Source: Enoplolaimus lenunculus (taxonomy: Eukaryota > Nematoda > Enoplea > Enoplida > Thoracostomopsidae). Taken from it: 64,000 bases of DNA. The DNA is taken from the NCBI GenBank assembly GCA_030248215.1, contig JASANG010001128.1, positions 186,001 through 250,000 of the forward strand, given 5' to 3'. The position numbers were made by a program, and so were the translations under genes. Position 1 is the first letter of the stretch; each line of letters opens with the position of its first letter. Of this stretch, positions 45,301 through 56,942 are shown one piece after another. The notes under the pieces are model-generated. The model was given only the letters and a program-made list of their open reading frames with translations, was not told where the DNA came from and ran no database searches.

Positions 45301-48300
45301 TGCGTACCGTAGATGCAACACTGGTGCCCACAGAAGTGGCGACAACTGTACTTGTTGTGGATGTGGTGGTAGTAATTCCATACACATAAAAATTGTACAA
45401 ATATTCCCACGAACTACCGTAATACAGTTGTTTTTGGATCTCGACCATGGAGACGTTGTAGCCTGCTGGAGAATTGAAAACGTCGACCAGTTGAGTAAAC
45501 GGAACCAAATAATAGAGTAAAAAGTAGAAATCATCAAATGTTGCGGTTGGACGCAACTTCCAAATCGCGAAAGTCGCCGGTGCAGTGGTGTTGTAGGTTG
45601 ATGGTAATTTTGATAGCGTATCGAGAAAGGTATACACCGCATCATACGGGTAATTCTGAAAGATAAAAATTAATTTTTAATGATATTTAAAAATTAATTT
45701 TTAAACATTTTTATTAAAATTAATTTGTAGGGATTTTTAAAAATTAATTTGTGGGGATTTTTGAAAAATCATTTTTAAAAGCTTTTAAAAATTAATTTTT
45801 AAGGGTTTTTAAAAATTTATTCTGAAGAATTTCATAAAATTAATTTGTAAGAATTTCTACAAATTAATTTGTAATGATTTTTAATTAATTTATAAAGATT
45901 TTCAAAAAAATTAATTTTTCAGGATTTTCAAAAATATATTTTTTAATCCTTTTTTGAAAGAATTTAATGTCTACAACTCGCCTCAGGAGCATGCGTTATT
46001 TCGTGACAAAGGAAGCGAATCCCGAACCATATGATTACAAGTCGCACGTCTCACTCCCATTGCGTTTTCACCGTGCCACACGGAGGCGCACGGCGAGTAT
46101 AGCGCAACCCTAAGACTAAGCCAAAGTAAGAAGCGCTAATGATCACATTGGCCACAGGGCCAGTGCAAGAAATACCAGCTGTGTCAACGCGGGGAGTCTC
46201 ATTCATCTCCCCCCATTTTGTTCGATTAGCCATTATTAATGGCGCTCTCGGAGACAAATAAAATAATTTGTCTTTTGTATTTTTCAATCAAACAAGACCC
46301 CCAATCCCAGTATATTTGACCTAGTTCCCAAATTTTGAACGGTAACAATTCGAACCCATAGCAAGAGAAGATCACGGGGCGGCAGATACTCTAGAAAAAA
46401 TTCGGACACCTAGGAATGTTTGTTTGAAATCCATGAATGCCCTGGTTAATAACTTATTAAAACTGCTAGCACATTGAGCAGGCTACGATCCTCAGTTTTG
46501 GCGATTTCAATTCGTACCTGCTCTAAAAACATCAAATGGTCCATCGTTACTTGAAGTTTTGAAAACGTTTCGATCAGCCTAAGATGTTGACCTAAGCTGA
46601 TATTAGCATTTGCCAATTGGTCTTCATAGGCTTCAATCGCCGTCACAACTGGTACCGACGTACCATTAGTGTAGCGATCGAACAAATCTGACATGCTGTA
46701 AGGGGACTCAGGGTCTGTTGACAGAGACCATATAAGGTCAAGGGTGTTGGCGGTTGACTTTGACAGTGACGATGCGAAAACGAACAACCGGGAAAGATCG
46801 AAACTTGAATCGTGTTCGGCTTGGCGGATCAGCGATTGTGGCGTTAGCAGGTCGTCAGGAGACATAAAATTGTGAGCCAATATTAGTTCGACCTTACTCT
46901 GTTTGCGCAGTAAACACAGAAAAACGCTGCCTTTTAAAATAACTTGGACCAAATCAGGAATGATATATAGGTTTATGTTAATAAGATACAGAAGCCTGTC
47001 CGCCAGAGTAAATTTCGGCTCACTGAGTGACTCGGTCGAATTTGACACTGACGGAGTCGAATTTGACTCAGTTTGTGTAGTCCGGAAAAGCCTATTTCGC
47101 AGAAAGTCAATTTGACTCAACATTTTTTGCAGTATGCAATTCTTGGCTTGCGCTAATTTAAATTTTCTTACCGGTCTATGAAATTATCCCACAACGCGAT
47201 CAGCGTTTCGTCAGAGTGTCCAGTGGTCACTTTAGCGATATTTCGAACAACTGGCGCATGCTTTGCCGTATACGGAAACGTCGTATTTAGCCAGTACTCA
47301 CCAGTATAATTCGTGTGGACAGCGGTCATTCTTCGCTGCGAATCGGCTTCTTTTGCTCTGGCCTGAAAAAAGAACCAATATGGTATTTCTTACTATTAAT
47401 TTTTGAATAAAATAATACGTCATTCAATTTATCTTGCGCCCGCGTTGTGGAAAATGAAACGGTGTAAACCCGAATGGAAAATTGCACAAAAGTTAAATTT
47501 TTAATAGTAATAGGAAATTGAGAAATTGTTTTAAAAGTTAACATTTCAATTTAACACTACGGTTCTAATGTTGTCACGTTCAATTTCTCACTGCCGTATA
47601 AAATTAGTAAGCAAGTGGTATGCCATTTATTTCCACTAAAGTTAAAAACGCATTTTAAACTTCTATTTTAAAATTACAACTGAATTACTGCTCGATAAAA
47701 GATTTCTTATCAATTTCCTTCTTCACATAGTGTTTGGTTTTCAATTTACAGGTCAGGTAATGTAAACAAACAAGGAACTTTAAAATTGATTTTACTTCAA
47801 TTCAAAACTAGTGGTAAAATTTTAAACTTAGTTTAAAATTGTTTCAATTTACCACTACGTATTTCAAATCTTCTCAATTTCCAAATTGTTAAACTTTCCC
47901 AGGTGTAGTGAGAAATTGAGAGTTTCATTATCCACAACGCGGGCGCAAGATAAAGTGGACGACGCATAACCACTAAAATATGTCTATTTCGAACTTCAGT
48001 ACCCTTATTCTTAAATGTATAATTGGACTATTACCAGTTAGTGATAGGTTTTGTAACTTTTGAGTCAGTAAAAGAATGTTTTAAAAATTCTGCCAGTGAT
48101 GTAGACTTTGATTTGCATTTACAAAACTTTTTAAGTCCGTTGAAAATTTACCTACCAGGCCAAACCTTTCTTAAATCCTTTAGCGACAGGCGCATTTAAA
48201 AATCGAGTATTGTTAACATTTGTTTCTCGATGCCCTATTGGTTGGGTTTCTGAAATCTTACTTAAGTATTTACTTAAGTTATACCTACTTTAGTAACTAC

Positions 48301-51300
48301 GTAAGTCGCCGACTTAAGTAAACACTTAAATTTTCGAGGAAAAACAAACAAATGCAAAATGTGAGCAATTGCCATTTCAATTAATAGACTAAGGTCGGTA
48401 TGTCTGAACGGTTAATTTGTAATATATCAAATTCAGTCAGCGAATTCAGTATTTACTTAAACATAAGTACGCTTTTAAAAGCGACAAAATGGTTAAGTAT
48501 TTACGTAGCACGTATTTAAGTAGTAAGTTGTACTTAAGTTGGGTGAAACCCAGCCATTGGTTGGGTTTTTGAAATCTTACTTAAATATTTACTTAAGTTA
48601 TACTTAAGTAATTACTTAATTCCCCGACTTAAGTAAATACTTACATTTCCGAGCAAAACCAAAGACGCAAAATAACGGCCACTGTCATGACAAGAAACTA
48701 ATAGTTTTGCTTTATATTAAGGAGGCATCATGAGTGTAAAGTTTCAACTATACCAAGGTTAGTTTACCTGAGCGGTTAATTTGTAATATATCAAATTTAG
48801 TCAGCGACTTAACTATTTAGTTAACTTAAGTACGCTTTTAAAAACGGCAAAATAATTAAGCAATTACTTAGCCCGTACTTAAGTACGTACTTAAGTAGGG
48901 TTTCGAAAACCCAGGCGATTATGTATTACGCAATTATTTAAATTTTGACATTTTTCGCTTACAATAAAATCCATTATGTCAAAGCTTTCGACAGTATCAA
49001 TCATTGAGTCAATTGTAAAATTAACACGCGTTGTATTGTAGAGTAGAACTAAGCGAACAATGTACGCCGCTTCGGCACCGTCCATAATCATTCCTAAAAA
49101 ATCACAAAATCATAGGGACACGGTAGTGTCACTATTATATGTTTCTTCCAAAAGTGTTCACGTCTCTCTTATGTTTCTATCAAAAGTCTATTATTTCTAC
49201 TATTCTGTTTTGGTGGTATTTATATACAAACGTATGTCATTCAAGATCGTGGCAACCGATGTTCATGCGCTATATTTAAAGAAAAAATTGTCGAAGTATT
49301 AAACGTAAACGTTTTCATAAGAATCGGAAGCGCAAAGTTTCGCCTTCGTATTTGGATTCAAATCTTGTCGCAAGGTGTTCTACAGAATCGTAGATTGTAA
49401 CAATGCAATTTTTTATGTGCTACATAAGTTATCTCAACCATATACGTTAAGCTATTTATTTAACGAAAATACTATTGTTTAGTACGTATATATGCGAAAC
49501 ATGTTAAGTGGACAATTACGAAAAACATTAGCTTATATATGATTACAAATTAGTAACATAGCTAGTTTTTATGTGTATTTTTTGCCAAGGCGCGTTTTTG
49601 AAAACGTAGACGTAACCTCAAGTTGTCGAAAACTGTGTATTTACGAGCTAGAACCTTATGGCTGCAAAGCTTTTCATTCAAAGTGGTAGTCCCTTAAAGT
49701 TTAACATTTTATTATATAAAACATACAAACCTTCTCCAAATTTGTGCAACGAATAACATTAGTAAAGCTTATATTTTGCGAATATGTGAATGATAGAGAC
49801 TCTTTATAAATTTGTGCGTGTTTTAATAATTTTTTCGGTCATCTCTTGAATCATTAGCCATGCAAATATGAAAATAGTACCGTTGAACTCGGCTCGTCGA
49901 GATCTGTGTGACGCCGTGGTGGATGCAGGAATTTCAAAAGGATCGGTCGCTTAACGTATAATACTGCAAAAAAGACGAGAGGGAAGTCGAACGCTAATTT
50001 AATGCTGAATCTTAATGCAAAACCTTTCTCTTGATTCAAGTTGTGGTGGTTCAGGCCGGAGTGGCACCCATTGCATTCGCCAGTGGTATGAGAGACACCT
50101 TTTTATTTAATTCGTAGTAGGTGCCTAGATTTTACATTCGCGTGGGTTTTTTCTAAACCTAGATTTACATTTAAGCTCAAAGTTTACGCGTAAAGTATAG
50201 ATATCAGTTTTGATTTACTGCTCGATGTATTATTGGTAGCACCAAGTTGAGCACTGAAATGTCCAAAACTCGGTTTAGAATATTTGAAGAAATTTTGACG
50301 TGCAAAATTAACACCATTAATTTAATAAGGTTCCCAAAGCAAGCAGTCTCTTTCAAAAACGTGACGCTCGAACACAGCGGGCTCTCATTATAGTATGAAC
50401 CGGCCAGGATTTTTCAGGCCCACGCTCGGCCGCCTTAGTTTTTCGTTTTCGAAAAGAAAACAAAAATAAGTTACAAAGCAAACCTTATAGTTGCGGATTC
50501 GCAGTTTTGACTGGGGATGGAATTGCATTATTAGAATTTCTTGTACAATTAAGAGGAAACGAACAAAAGTGTGTTTCAAGCAATTTTCCACGTCCGCATG
50601 TTGATGCAAATGCGTATTCAGCATGTTTCACGAAATATTTGTTGCAGCCATATTTTTAAATGCTGCGCATTCCAATTATATATTTAACGCAATTCATGTG
50701 TGCAATACAAAATTGAAAGTATCGGAATCAGTATTCTTCCAAAATACCGATAACAATACCGATACCGATGTATTGGTTCTACACTACTATGCAGCATAAA
50801 ATCAGTTTTCATTAGAGCAAGTACTTATCAATTGTAATGATTTTCTATTTGAATTCAAACAATTTATATGAATTAAAATATATTAGCATTATAAATTGAG
50901 CGAGTTACCTAATAAATAAAAATGAAATTACGAAAGCGCGTCTTTTGTGATTGTGAAAATGTAGTTTTTAATTTTCATGGAAATATAGCTTAACAGTTCT
51001 AAAACAATTATAACGTGAGTATATATGACTTTAAATTTGAATATTTTCGCACTTAAGGTAAATTTACATCAAATTTCTTCCTAAAGCTTAGTAACTAGAA
51101 TGAAAAGTGCCCCGATGTGGCCATAGAAAACGATATGTTTCGGGTAGTAAGATTTTTAGTTCAATACCGCTAGTATTACAATTTCCATGCATGCGTATAA
51201 AGTTATAAAACTAGATTAATTTGATGCCAATCAGCGTCCTCCCGAAACACGACACAACAATACTATAGAATTAATAAAAGTTAAATCATTGAGTTTGATT

Positions 51301-54300
51301 GACTGCGTAACGGAAACATATCCGCAACTTTTTCGGAGAAAAGTCGCTATAGATAGTAAAGTGTCCCGACGAGGCTATAGAAAACGATAACGCATCAAGT
51401 TTTGGAGCTGTATAAATTTTGTACCGTACAGTGCCCTCTCCATACTTGGCTAAACGGTACCCAGATTTTAAACTTTTAAAACATTAAAATATTTGAGTGA
51501 GTACGTAGCGAAACAATATTTGCAACGTTGCTGACGAAATCTGCGTTGTATTCCAATGACGGCCAGTGTAAAGATCAGGGGCGGAACGTTTTTCTGCGGG
51601 ACTAGAATAGAATAAGCTTAAGGTTTAGAATAATTTTTTGCTTGGCTTAGGCTTAGGATTATGCTCATTCTTACGCTTAGGTTTAGGCTTAGGAATATGC
51701 TCATGCTAACGCTTATGCTTAGGCTTAGGATTAGGAATATGCTTATAATACTGATCCGCTTCTGTTCTTTACATTGAGCCAATTGACGAACAAACACGTT
51801 TTTAATATTGGGTCACCAGCATTTTACGCTTAATTTCTACTTACATACCCTTTTTAAAACCCAAAATTTTTCTGCATATATTTGAAACTTCAGTTTTTCG
51901 TCATTTATATTCTAGTATATATTTCTTGTTTTAATATTTCGAAACAGTGGATCACATGTCTATTTGGCCGCTGTCAGAGAAAGTTGCGGATATGTTTCCG
52001 TTACGCAGTCAATCAAACTCAATGATTTAACTTTTATTAATTCTATAGTATTGTTGTGTCGTGTTTCGGGAGGACGCTGATTGGCATCAAATTAATCTAG
52101 CTTTAAAACTTTATACGCATGCATGGAAATTGTAATACTAGCGGTATTGAACTAAAAATCTTACTACCCGAAACATATCGTTTTCTATGGCCACATCGGG
52201 GCACTTTTCATTCTATACAAATATGTTTCAAAATTTTAAATTCAAGAACTGCATTCCCAAATGTGTGTCACACCAATCACGAACTAGTAATTGGTTGTCA
52301 AAAGAAAGGTGATCGGTAAACCCTGGCAAATCCAACAAGGATCATTCCGAGACCAGGTTACCTAACAAGGATTAATACCGAAATGTTCCATTAAAATTTA
52401 GTGCTAAGTTGGCTACTTAATAAATTCTCGCTCGCTTCGATCGTGAGGCTTTCATTATAACAATCAGAGTGGGATGTGGGTAAGCATTTTTCACCCGACC
52501 CACACTTTACCCTCGCAAACAATAGTTTTCTAGCATCGGGTATACCCGCGCAAAAATGATCTACCCACGACCCACCTTAAACCCGCATCTGAAGTTACAT
52601 CAGTATTTTAATGATCGCAGGTGATTTGCACTTTAATAAAGTTTTGCGGTTTATAGCTTCAATGAATTTTGCGCATGAATGCGAACTAGAAACAACAAAA
52701 TTTCAAACCCAACTAAACAAAGCTCGGGCAGCACCTGATCCGAAACAAAACAAGCAATAGGGTAGGTTTTCCACCTTAAAACTTTAAAGTTTGCCACGGG
52801 TAAAAACAGTGAATTTTGTACCCGTGCGATAAAAATCTTTACCCGCGGGTATACCCGCACCTGAAATTCTTTAGTCGACCCGCGTTTACCCGCGAGTAAG
52901 CGCGGGTAATGTCCCACTCTGGTTATATTATAACGTGATCTTACCAATCAAAAATTTCTGAATGCCCTACTAGATTTTGAAAACAGAACACCTCAAATCA
53001 CACACAGTAACAGGGTATTTTAAATGCAAAAAATGGTCAAGCTGCTACCTGGTTTAAAACTTACTTAAACCATTGGGGCCCCACCCGTTCCCACTGGCGG
53101 ATGCAGAAGGGGGCGGAGATCGTACGCCCCCATGGGAAACTTTTTCGCGATAGAATGGTGTAAGAACCGCACCTTACAATTTTGTCCCTCAAAAATTTGG
53201 CACATATATAGCATACAGTAAACATTGTGTTTCACAACTTTTGCCAGCCTGCCTCCTGCCCTGAGGCTAACGTACCCATTTGAGGCGTTCTAAGATGTAA
53301 AAGACCGTTGACTAAACCGCGGGATCCGGCGGAAATGACTTCGTTCATTTCGGTTAGCTGCAAAATTAGATTCTTAAACAGAACATTGCCTGGGTTTCTG
53401 AAACCTTACTTAAGTATTTACTTAAGTTTATTATACTTAAGTAATTACTTAAGTCGCCGACTTAAGTAAATACTTAACATTTTAACAAAAATGAATAAAC
53501 ACCAAAGGTGAGCCATGGTCATGACAAGAAAATAATAGTTTTGTTGGCCCATGTATAGAACAGGGCCAGAAGTGTTCTATACATTAGCTGTTTTGTTTTA
53601 TATAAAAGAGACGCCATCCATCTTTACTGCCAATAGACCAAGCTAAGCATACTTGAAGTGTTAAAATGTAATTTACAAAATTTCTTTAGCGACTTAAGTG
53701 TTTGCTTAACTTAAGTACGCTTTCAAAAACGACAAAATAGTTAAGTAACTACTTAGCACGTACTTAAGTATAGTACTTAATAAGGTTTCGGAAACCCAGA
53801 CGTTATGAACTAAATTAAAAATCAAAATTAACTGTAGTGTAAGCTGAACAGTTAACGCAGTTATTTAACAGATAACTGTATTTTTTAATGTTGTCAACAT
53901 AGACGTCAAGCTTTGGGTAAGAATTTAACAAAAATATTGTGTGATTGATTCTGTTTATCGCTCATTTCGCTCGCAATATTTTCTTTTCGCAATTCTACGT
54001 ATGGTTTAAGCCATAGTTACCTGGAAATGCATCGTATACCTATTTTTTCTGTAACAGACTTACCCTAAGCTTAAATTCTGTACTGAGTTGATGCATTAGT
54101 CATCTGGGCCCATGTTACTTTAAGGGGTGTCCAGGTTTCTGGTGAGTCCATAAAAGAGTAGGTTTAGATTCTAGATTACATTTTTTGCTTAGGTTTAGGT
54201 ATAGGCTTAGGAACTCGTTTTTGCAACGCTTAGGCATAGACTTAGGTTTAGGAGTACGATTAATCTACTGTTACGCCCTTTAAAGTAACATTGGCCGACA

Positions 54301-55560
54301 TCTGAATGCTAGAGAAATTCCAGTGTGAAGTATTGAAAACCAGTATTATTCAATATTCGGTTCCGAAATCAAATCCATTGTTTTTCAGCGCCCTGATTGG
54401 TTGCTGGGTACTTTTCATATCCCAACCTAAAGATTACCCACCATGAAGTCATGTATAAACCACTACAAAGACAAAGCTTTCGGGTTCTTGAAAGGGAGGG
54501 TCGACCAGTTTGTTGTTGCCCCCTAAAGACTATTTCAAAATAAATAATCATGAATAAACTAAACATACCGTAACCCCAGTTGAACTTTCGTTGAAATTCG
54601 GATAGTATTGGGTCCATAGACTTTGAGTTGTCGTTTGAACCCGCGGACCGCGTCTACGGAAGGCTCGTTTTGACCGAAGCAATTGGCTGAAATCTGAGAA
54701 GTCAGCAGTTACGAGTTGCGGAACTGAAAATACAATAATAGTTGTTTGTGTTTCTGATAGAAGAATAAACAGCTCTATATAAGTAGCTTTCCGTGGCAAA
54801 TACTAGGCCTTACTCCAGGCAGCATTATACCTTTGATGACGTCCGACGTCGTCCGCCACAGCTCCACCGTCCACGTGTATTGCCACATGACACAGCATAT
54901 CAATTTGTATAACGGTACTTAATTACTTAAGTCGCCTTTAGTAAATACTTAACTTTTCGTAAAATAACAGATAAATCCCAAACGCGAGCTACTGTCATAA
55001 ACAAGAAACTAATAGTTTTGCTTTATATTGAGGAGGAACCAAAAGTCTTCAATTTAAATTTGACCAAGGTCAGTATGCCTGAATGGTAAATTTGTAATCT
55101 ATCAAACTTAGTCAACGACTTAAGTATTTACTTAACTTAAGTACGCTCATAAAAACGACAAAATGGTAACGTAATTACTTAACACGTACTTAAGTACTAA
55201 GTTGTACTTAATGTAAGGTTTTGGAATCCCGGCCACTATTTCAAAAGTAGTCCAAGTATTTCTTAAAAACACGGATGTCAGCCACATTTTAACATCCATC
55301 ATCCATTGACAATTAATTCTTGTGACCTGTTTGAACTGTATATCGGACATTCGGTATTTGTTGGTTTGTTTAGACTAAATATTCTATCAGAAGGGTGTCA
55401 CAAGTAATTCGAGCTTGGAATGTCATCTCATTATTCAAAATTGTGTGAATTTTTGCTGAGGGTCTGCCCTGTATACGAAATCAAACTAAAATAAAAATAT
55501 GACATTTATTAACTTACCAGCGTAGAGATAAATCAGAACGGTGACGGTAACCCAAGACAT
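42303..55560 (-). CDS. Unrecognised type I single-pass membrane glycoprotein, about 607 aa
   Basis: Exons in transcription order: 55518-55560, 54569-54723, 53276-53357, 48963-49093, 47172-47362, 46518-46896, 45308-45655, 44577-44745, 43754-43909, 42303-42472. All have GT-AG ends and compatible phases, total 1824 nt. Seen: an N-terminal signal peptide (MSWVTVTVLIYLYAVPQLV); a dibasic stretch (RSKRAFRRRG); an extracellular part of about 430 residues with nine or so N-x-S/T sequons and helix-like stretches (EAAYIVRLVLLYN, AKHAPVVRNIAKV); a Thr/Ser-rich stalk (ITTTTSTTSTVVATS); a transmembrane helix about 454-477 (LVAMIVCATVTAIFAIIV); and a cytoplasmic tail of about 130 residues with CPHCHTDYC and a basic AKKRRF. 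I do not recognise a family. A receptor-like or adhesion role is only inference from topology. The last exon is less certain: a different acceptor at 43632 would give a 12-codon ending with TGA at 43595. Intron 5 is almost filled by an E-family MITE. Confidence 0.72.
42772..42950. mobile_element. A-family MITE, diverged
   Basis: TTTATGTAAAGATCAGAAAG left end without a clear GGCC, and a good right end CAGTTCTATGCATTGGCC. It lies in the last intron of the minus-strand membrane-protein gene. Confidence 0.6.
43231..43483. mobile_element. D-family palindromic MITE
   Basis: CACTGCAAATTCCAGTGAGTT to AACTCACTGGAATTTACAGTG, the best-kept D termini. It is in the last intron of the membrane-protein gene. 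Confidence 0.75.
43942..44305. mobile_element. A-family MITE interrupted by a B-family MITE
   Basis: A-type left part (CAATATATAGTACAGG, AGTAGTATAAGCATATTC) and A-type right end (AACGTTCCGCCGCTAATC) are split by a B element at 44076-44248. Confidence 0.7.
44076..44248. mobile_element. B-family MITE nested in an A copy
   Basis: GGCCCATGTTACTTTAAGGGG to CCCCTTACAGTAACATTGCGGCC. Flanks GCTTACTC and GCTTTACTC look like an 8-bp duplication with one inserted base. Confidence 0.75.
44378..44563. mobile_element. TGGCGGATCC-ended MITE
   Basis: ATGGCGGATCCACGG at the left and GATCCTGGATCCGCCACTGG at the right are inverted ends; the C-rich GTGCCCCCCC and GACCCCCCCC blocks mirror each other. CAGTGGCGGATCC ends are common in hAT elements (inferred). 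Single similar ends occur near 6804 and 53095. Confidence 0.65.
44793..44995. mobile_element. E-family palindromic MITE
   Basis: AAAAATGGTGAATCAAATTGAC to CGACTCACCATTTTTGCAG; TTTCCTGACTACACACAAAC pairs with TTTGTGTAGTCAGGAAAACC. It is in an intron of the membrane-protein gene. Confidence 0.75.
45664..45950. repeat. Degenerate AT-rich tandem repeat
   Basis: About a dozen loose units of AAAATTAATTTTTAANGATT, 20-30 bp each, filling part of an intron of the membrane-protein gene. Confidence 0.65.
46990..47133. mobile_element. E-family MITE, one-sided
   Basis: Right half of the E element (GTTTGTGTAGTCCGGAAAAGCC, ATTTGACTCAACATTTTTTGCAG) with a shortened left half. It makes up most of the 275-bp intron 46897-47171. 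Confidence 0.65.
48243..48552. mobile_element. F-family (CTTAAGT) MITE
   Basis: TTGGGTTTCTGAAATCTTACTTAAG to CTTAAGTTGGGTGAAACCCAG. The interior is dense in ACTTAAGT / TTACTTAAGT and contains GGTCGGTATGTCTGAACGG. Confidence 0.75.
48559..48913. mobile_element. F-family (CTTAAGT) MITE
   Basis: TTGGGTTTTTGAAATCTTAC to TAGGGTTTCGAAAACCCAGG; it follows the previous copy directly with only a few bases (ATTGG) between, and ends about 50 bp from an exon of the membrane-protein gene. Confidence 0.75.
51096..52215. repeat. Large inverted repeat, arms about 236 bp
   Basis: Left arm 51096-51331 and right arm 51980-52215 are nearly exact reverse complements (for example TAGAATGAAAAGTGCCCCG against CGGGGCACTTTTCATTCTA). 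The 650-bp centre holds an A-family MITE. It lies in an intron of the membrane-protein gene. The arms carry no coding frame; it could be a non-autonomous foldback transposon. Confidence 0.85.
51561..51780. mobile_element. A-family MITE in the centre of the inverted repeat
   Basis: GGCCAGTGTAAAGATCAGGG to CTTCTGTTCTTTACATTGAGCC with TTAGGC words and TATGCTCATTCTTACGC spacers. Confidence 0.78.
52464..52922. mobile_element. TIR element ending CAGAGTGGGA
   Basis: CAGAGTGGGATGTGGGTAAG at the left and GCGGGTAATGTCCCACTCTG at the right. The subterminal DNA is full of ACCCGC / GCGGGT words. No transposase frame. hAT-like by the CA(G/A)..G tip, inferred. Confidence 0.7.
53390..53798. mobile_element. 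F-family MITE with an A-family tip element inside
   Basis: CTGGGTTTCTGAAACCTTAC to AAGGTTTCGGAAACCCAG. Interrupted at 53545-53588 by a tiny A-type element. It lies just beyond exon 3 of the membrane-protein gene (53276-53357). Confidence 0.75.
53545..53588. mobile_element. Tip-only A-family element, about 44 bp
   Basis: GGCCCATGTATAGAACAGGG is followed almost at once by GTGTTCTATACATTAGC: two A termini with no TTAGGC interior, sitting inside an F-family MITE. Confidence 0.7.
54107..54296. mobile_element. B-family hAT-like MITE with target duplication
   Basis: GGCCCATGTTACTTTAAGGGG to CCTTTAAAGTAACATTGGCC; flanking 8-mers GTCATCTG and GACATCTG differ at one base. The interior has the GATTCTAGATTACATTTTTTGC block and TTAGG words. 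Confidence 0.85.
54915..55233. mobile_element. F-family (CTTAAGT) MITE, left end decayed
   Basis: ACTTAATTACTTAAGTCGCC interior and a right end AAGGTTTTGGAATCCCGG. It is in intron 1 of the membrane-protein gene. Confidence 0.65.
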
Positions 55561-55856
55561 AAAAATTGAAATGAACTAATGTTTAAAATTTATCTGACAA
55601 AAGTTTAATGTTGCTACAGCGAGTATCCAATCAAATTTGTGTACTGTAATGATCCGAATAAATAAGGGCAATGATATTTATTTGGCCTCTCAAGAGGGTA
55701 CCCCAATTGTTATTCAGTTACGGACTAATGTTTCTAAACCACCTTCCGACACCCTTCGCTACTGATATATGTTCGGTATTGCAACTATCCGTTGAATTAA
55801 ACGTTTATCTTGTATCAAAAACTTGAGCGATAATGCAAGGTTATACTTAGGAATCA

Positions 55857-56942
55857 TGGTGCAACCGGAGGTGAAATATAAAGGAACCGGAGGTCAACGA
55901 AACTTGCCGGAGCCGGAGGTGAGGCGAAATTAGGTAGTAAAAACGATGGTTAATTTGTTAATTTTAGCCAATATCTGCAATATTTTGTAAAGTAGTTTGG
56001 TTTTACGCTAATTTTCTGCGAAATTTCGGAAATTCTTTCCTAAAATTGTGATAAAAGTAAGCTAAAGCGCGTTAAACAGATAAATTTCGCAAAATTGTGC
56101 AAAATATTGCCACAATCTTCGGCAAAAAATTCTATCACAGCCGGAGGCCGACCACTGGTTGTAATCTGTTAGGAATGTACTTTCAAAACTTAAGTTCGCT
56201 TTAAATATTTGGTCAAGGAGTCATTTATGCAGTACAATCAGGGGTAATTGACATATATGAACTCTTATTAGCAGAATGCAACTGGAGGTGAAATATACCG
56301 AAGCCGGAGGTCAACGAAGCTTGCCGGAGCCGAAGGTGAGGCGAAATTAGGTAGTAAAAACGATGGTTAATTTGTTAATTTTAGCCAATATCTGCAATAT
56401 TTTGTAAAGTAGTTTGGTTTTACGCTAATTTTCTGCGAAATTTCGGAAATTCTTTCCTAAAATTGTGATAAAAGTAAGCTAAAGCGCGTTAAACAGATAA
56501 ATTTCGCAAAATTGTGCAAAATATTGCCACAATCTTCGGCAAAAAATTCTATCACAGCCGGAGGCCGACCACTGGTTGTAATCTGTTAGGAATGTACTTT
56601 CAAAACTTAAGTTCGCTTTAAATATTTGGTCAAGGAGTCATTTATGCAGTACAATCAGGGGTAATTGACATATATGAACTCTTATTAGCAGAATGCAACT
56701 GGAGGTGAAATATACCGAAGCCGGAGGTCAACGAAGCTTGCCGGAGCCGAAGGTGAGGCGAAATTAGGTAGTAAAAATGATAGTTATTTAGTTAATTTTA
56801 GCCAACATCTGCAATATATATGTTGATAAAGTTGTTTAATTTTACGCTAATTTTCTGCGAAATTTCGGATTCTTTCCTGAAAATAAAAATTCGGAGCCGG
56901 AGGCGGATTTTCTGCCGGAGCCGGACCTCCGGTTGTACCCTG
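55857..56942. mobile_element. G-family element with 417-bp internal tandem triplication
   Basis: GTGCAACCGGAGGTGAAATA at the left and ACCTCCGGTTGTACCCTG at the right are inverted ends. Inside, a 417-bp unit beginning GGAGGTGAAATATA starts at 55867, 56284 and 56701. The first two are nearly identical; the third is shortened. No coding frame. Confidence 0.8.

Noticed and set aside
45287-45307. Exon 7 reading through to a TAA at 45287
   Set aside because: A GTACGC donor after ACG (45308) joins in phase to an exon encoding a transmembrane helix, giving a better protein; read-through cannot be excluded.
46897-47123. Upstream extension of the 46446-47123 minus frame as coding
   Set aside because: That part is an E-family MITE; a phase-correct acceptor places the exon start at 46896.
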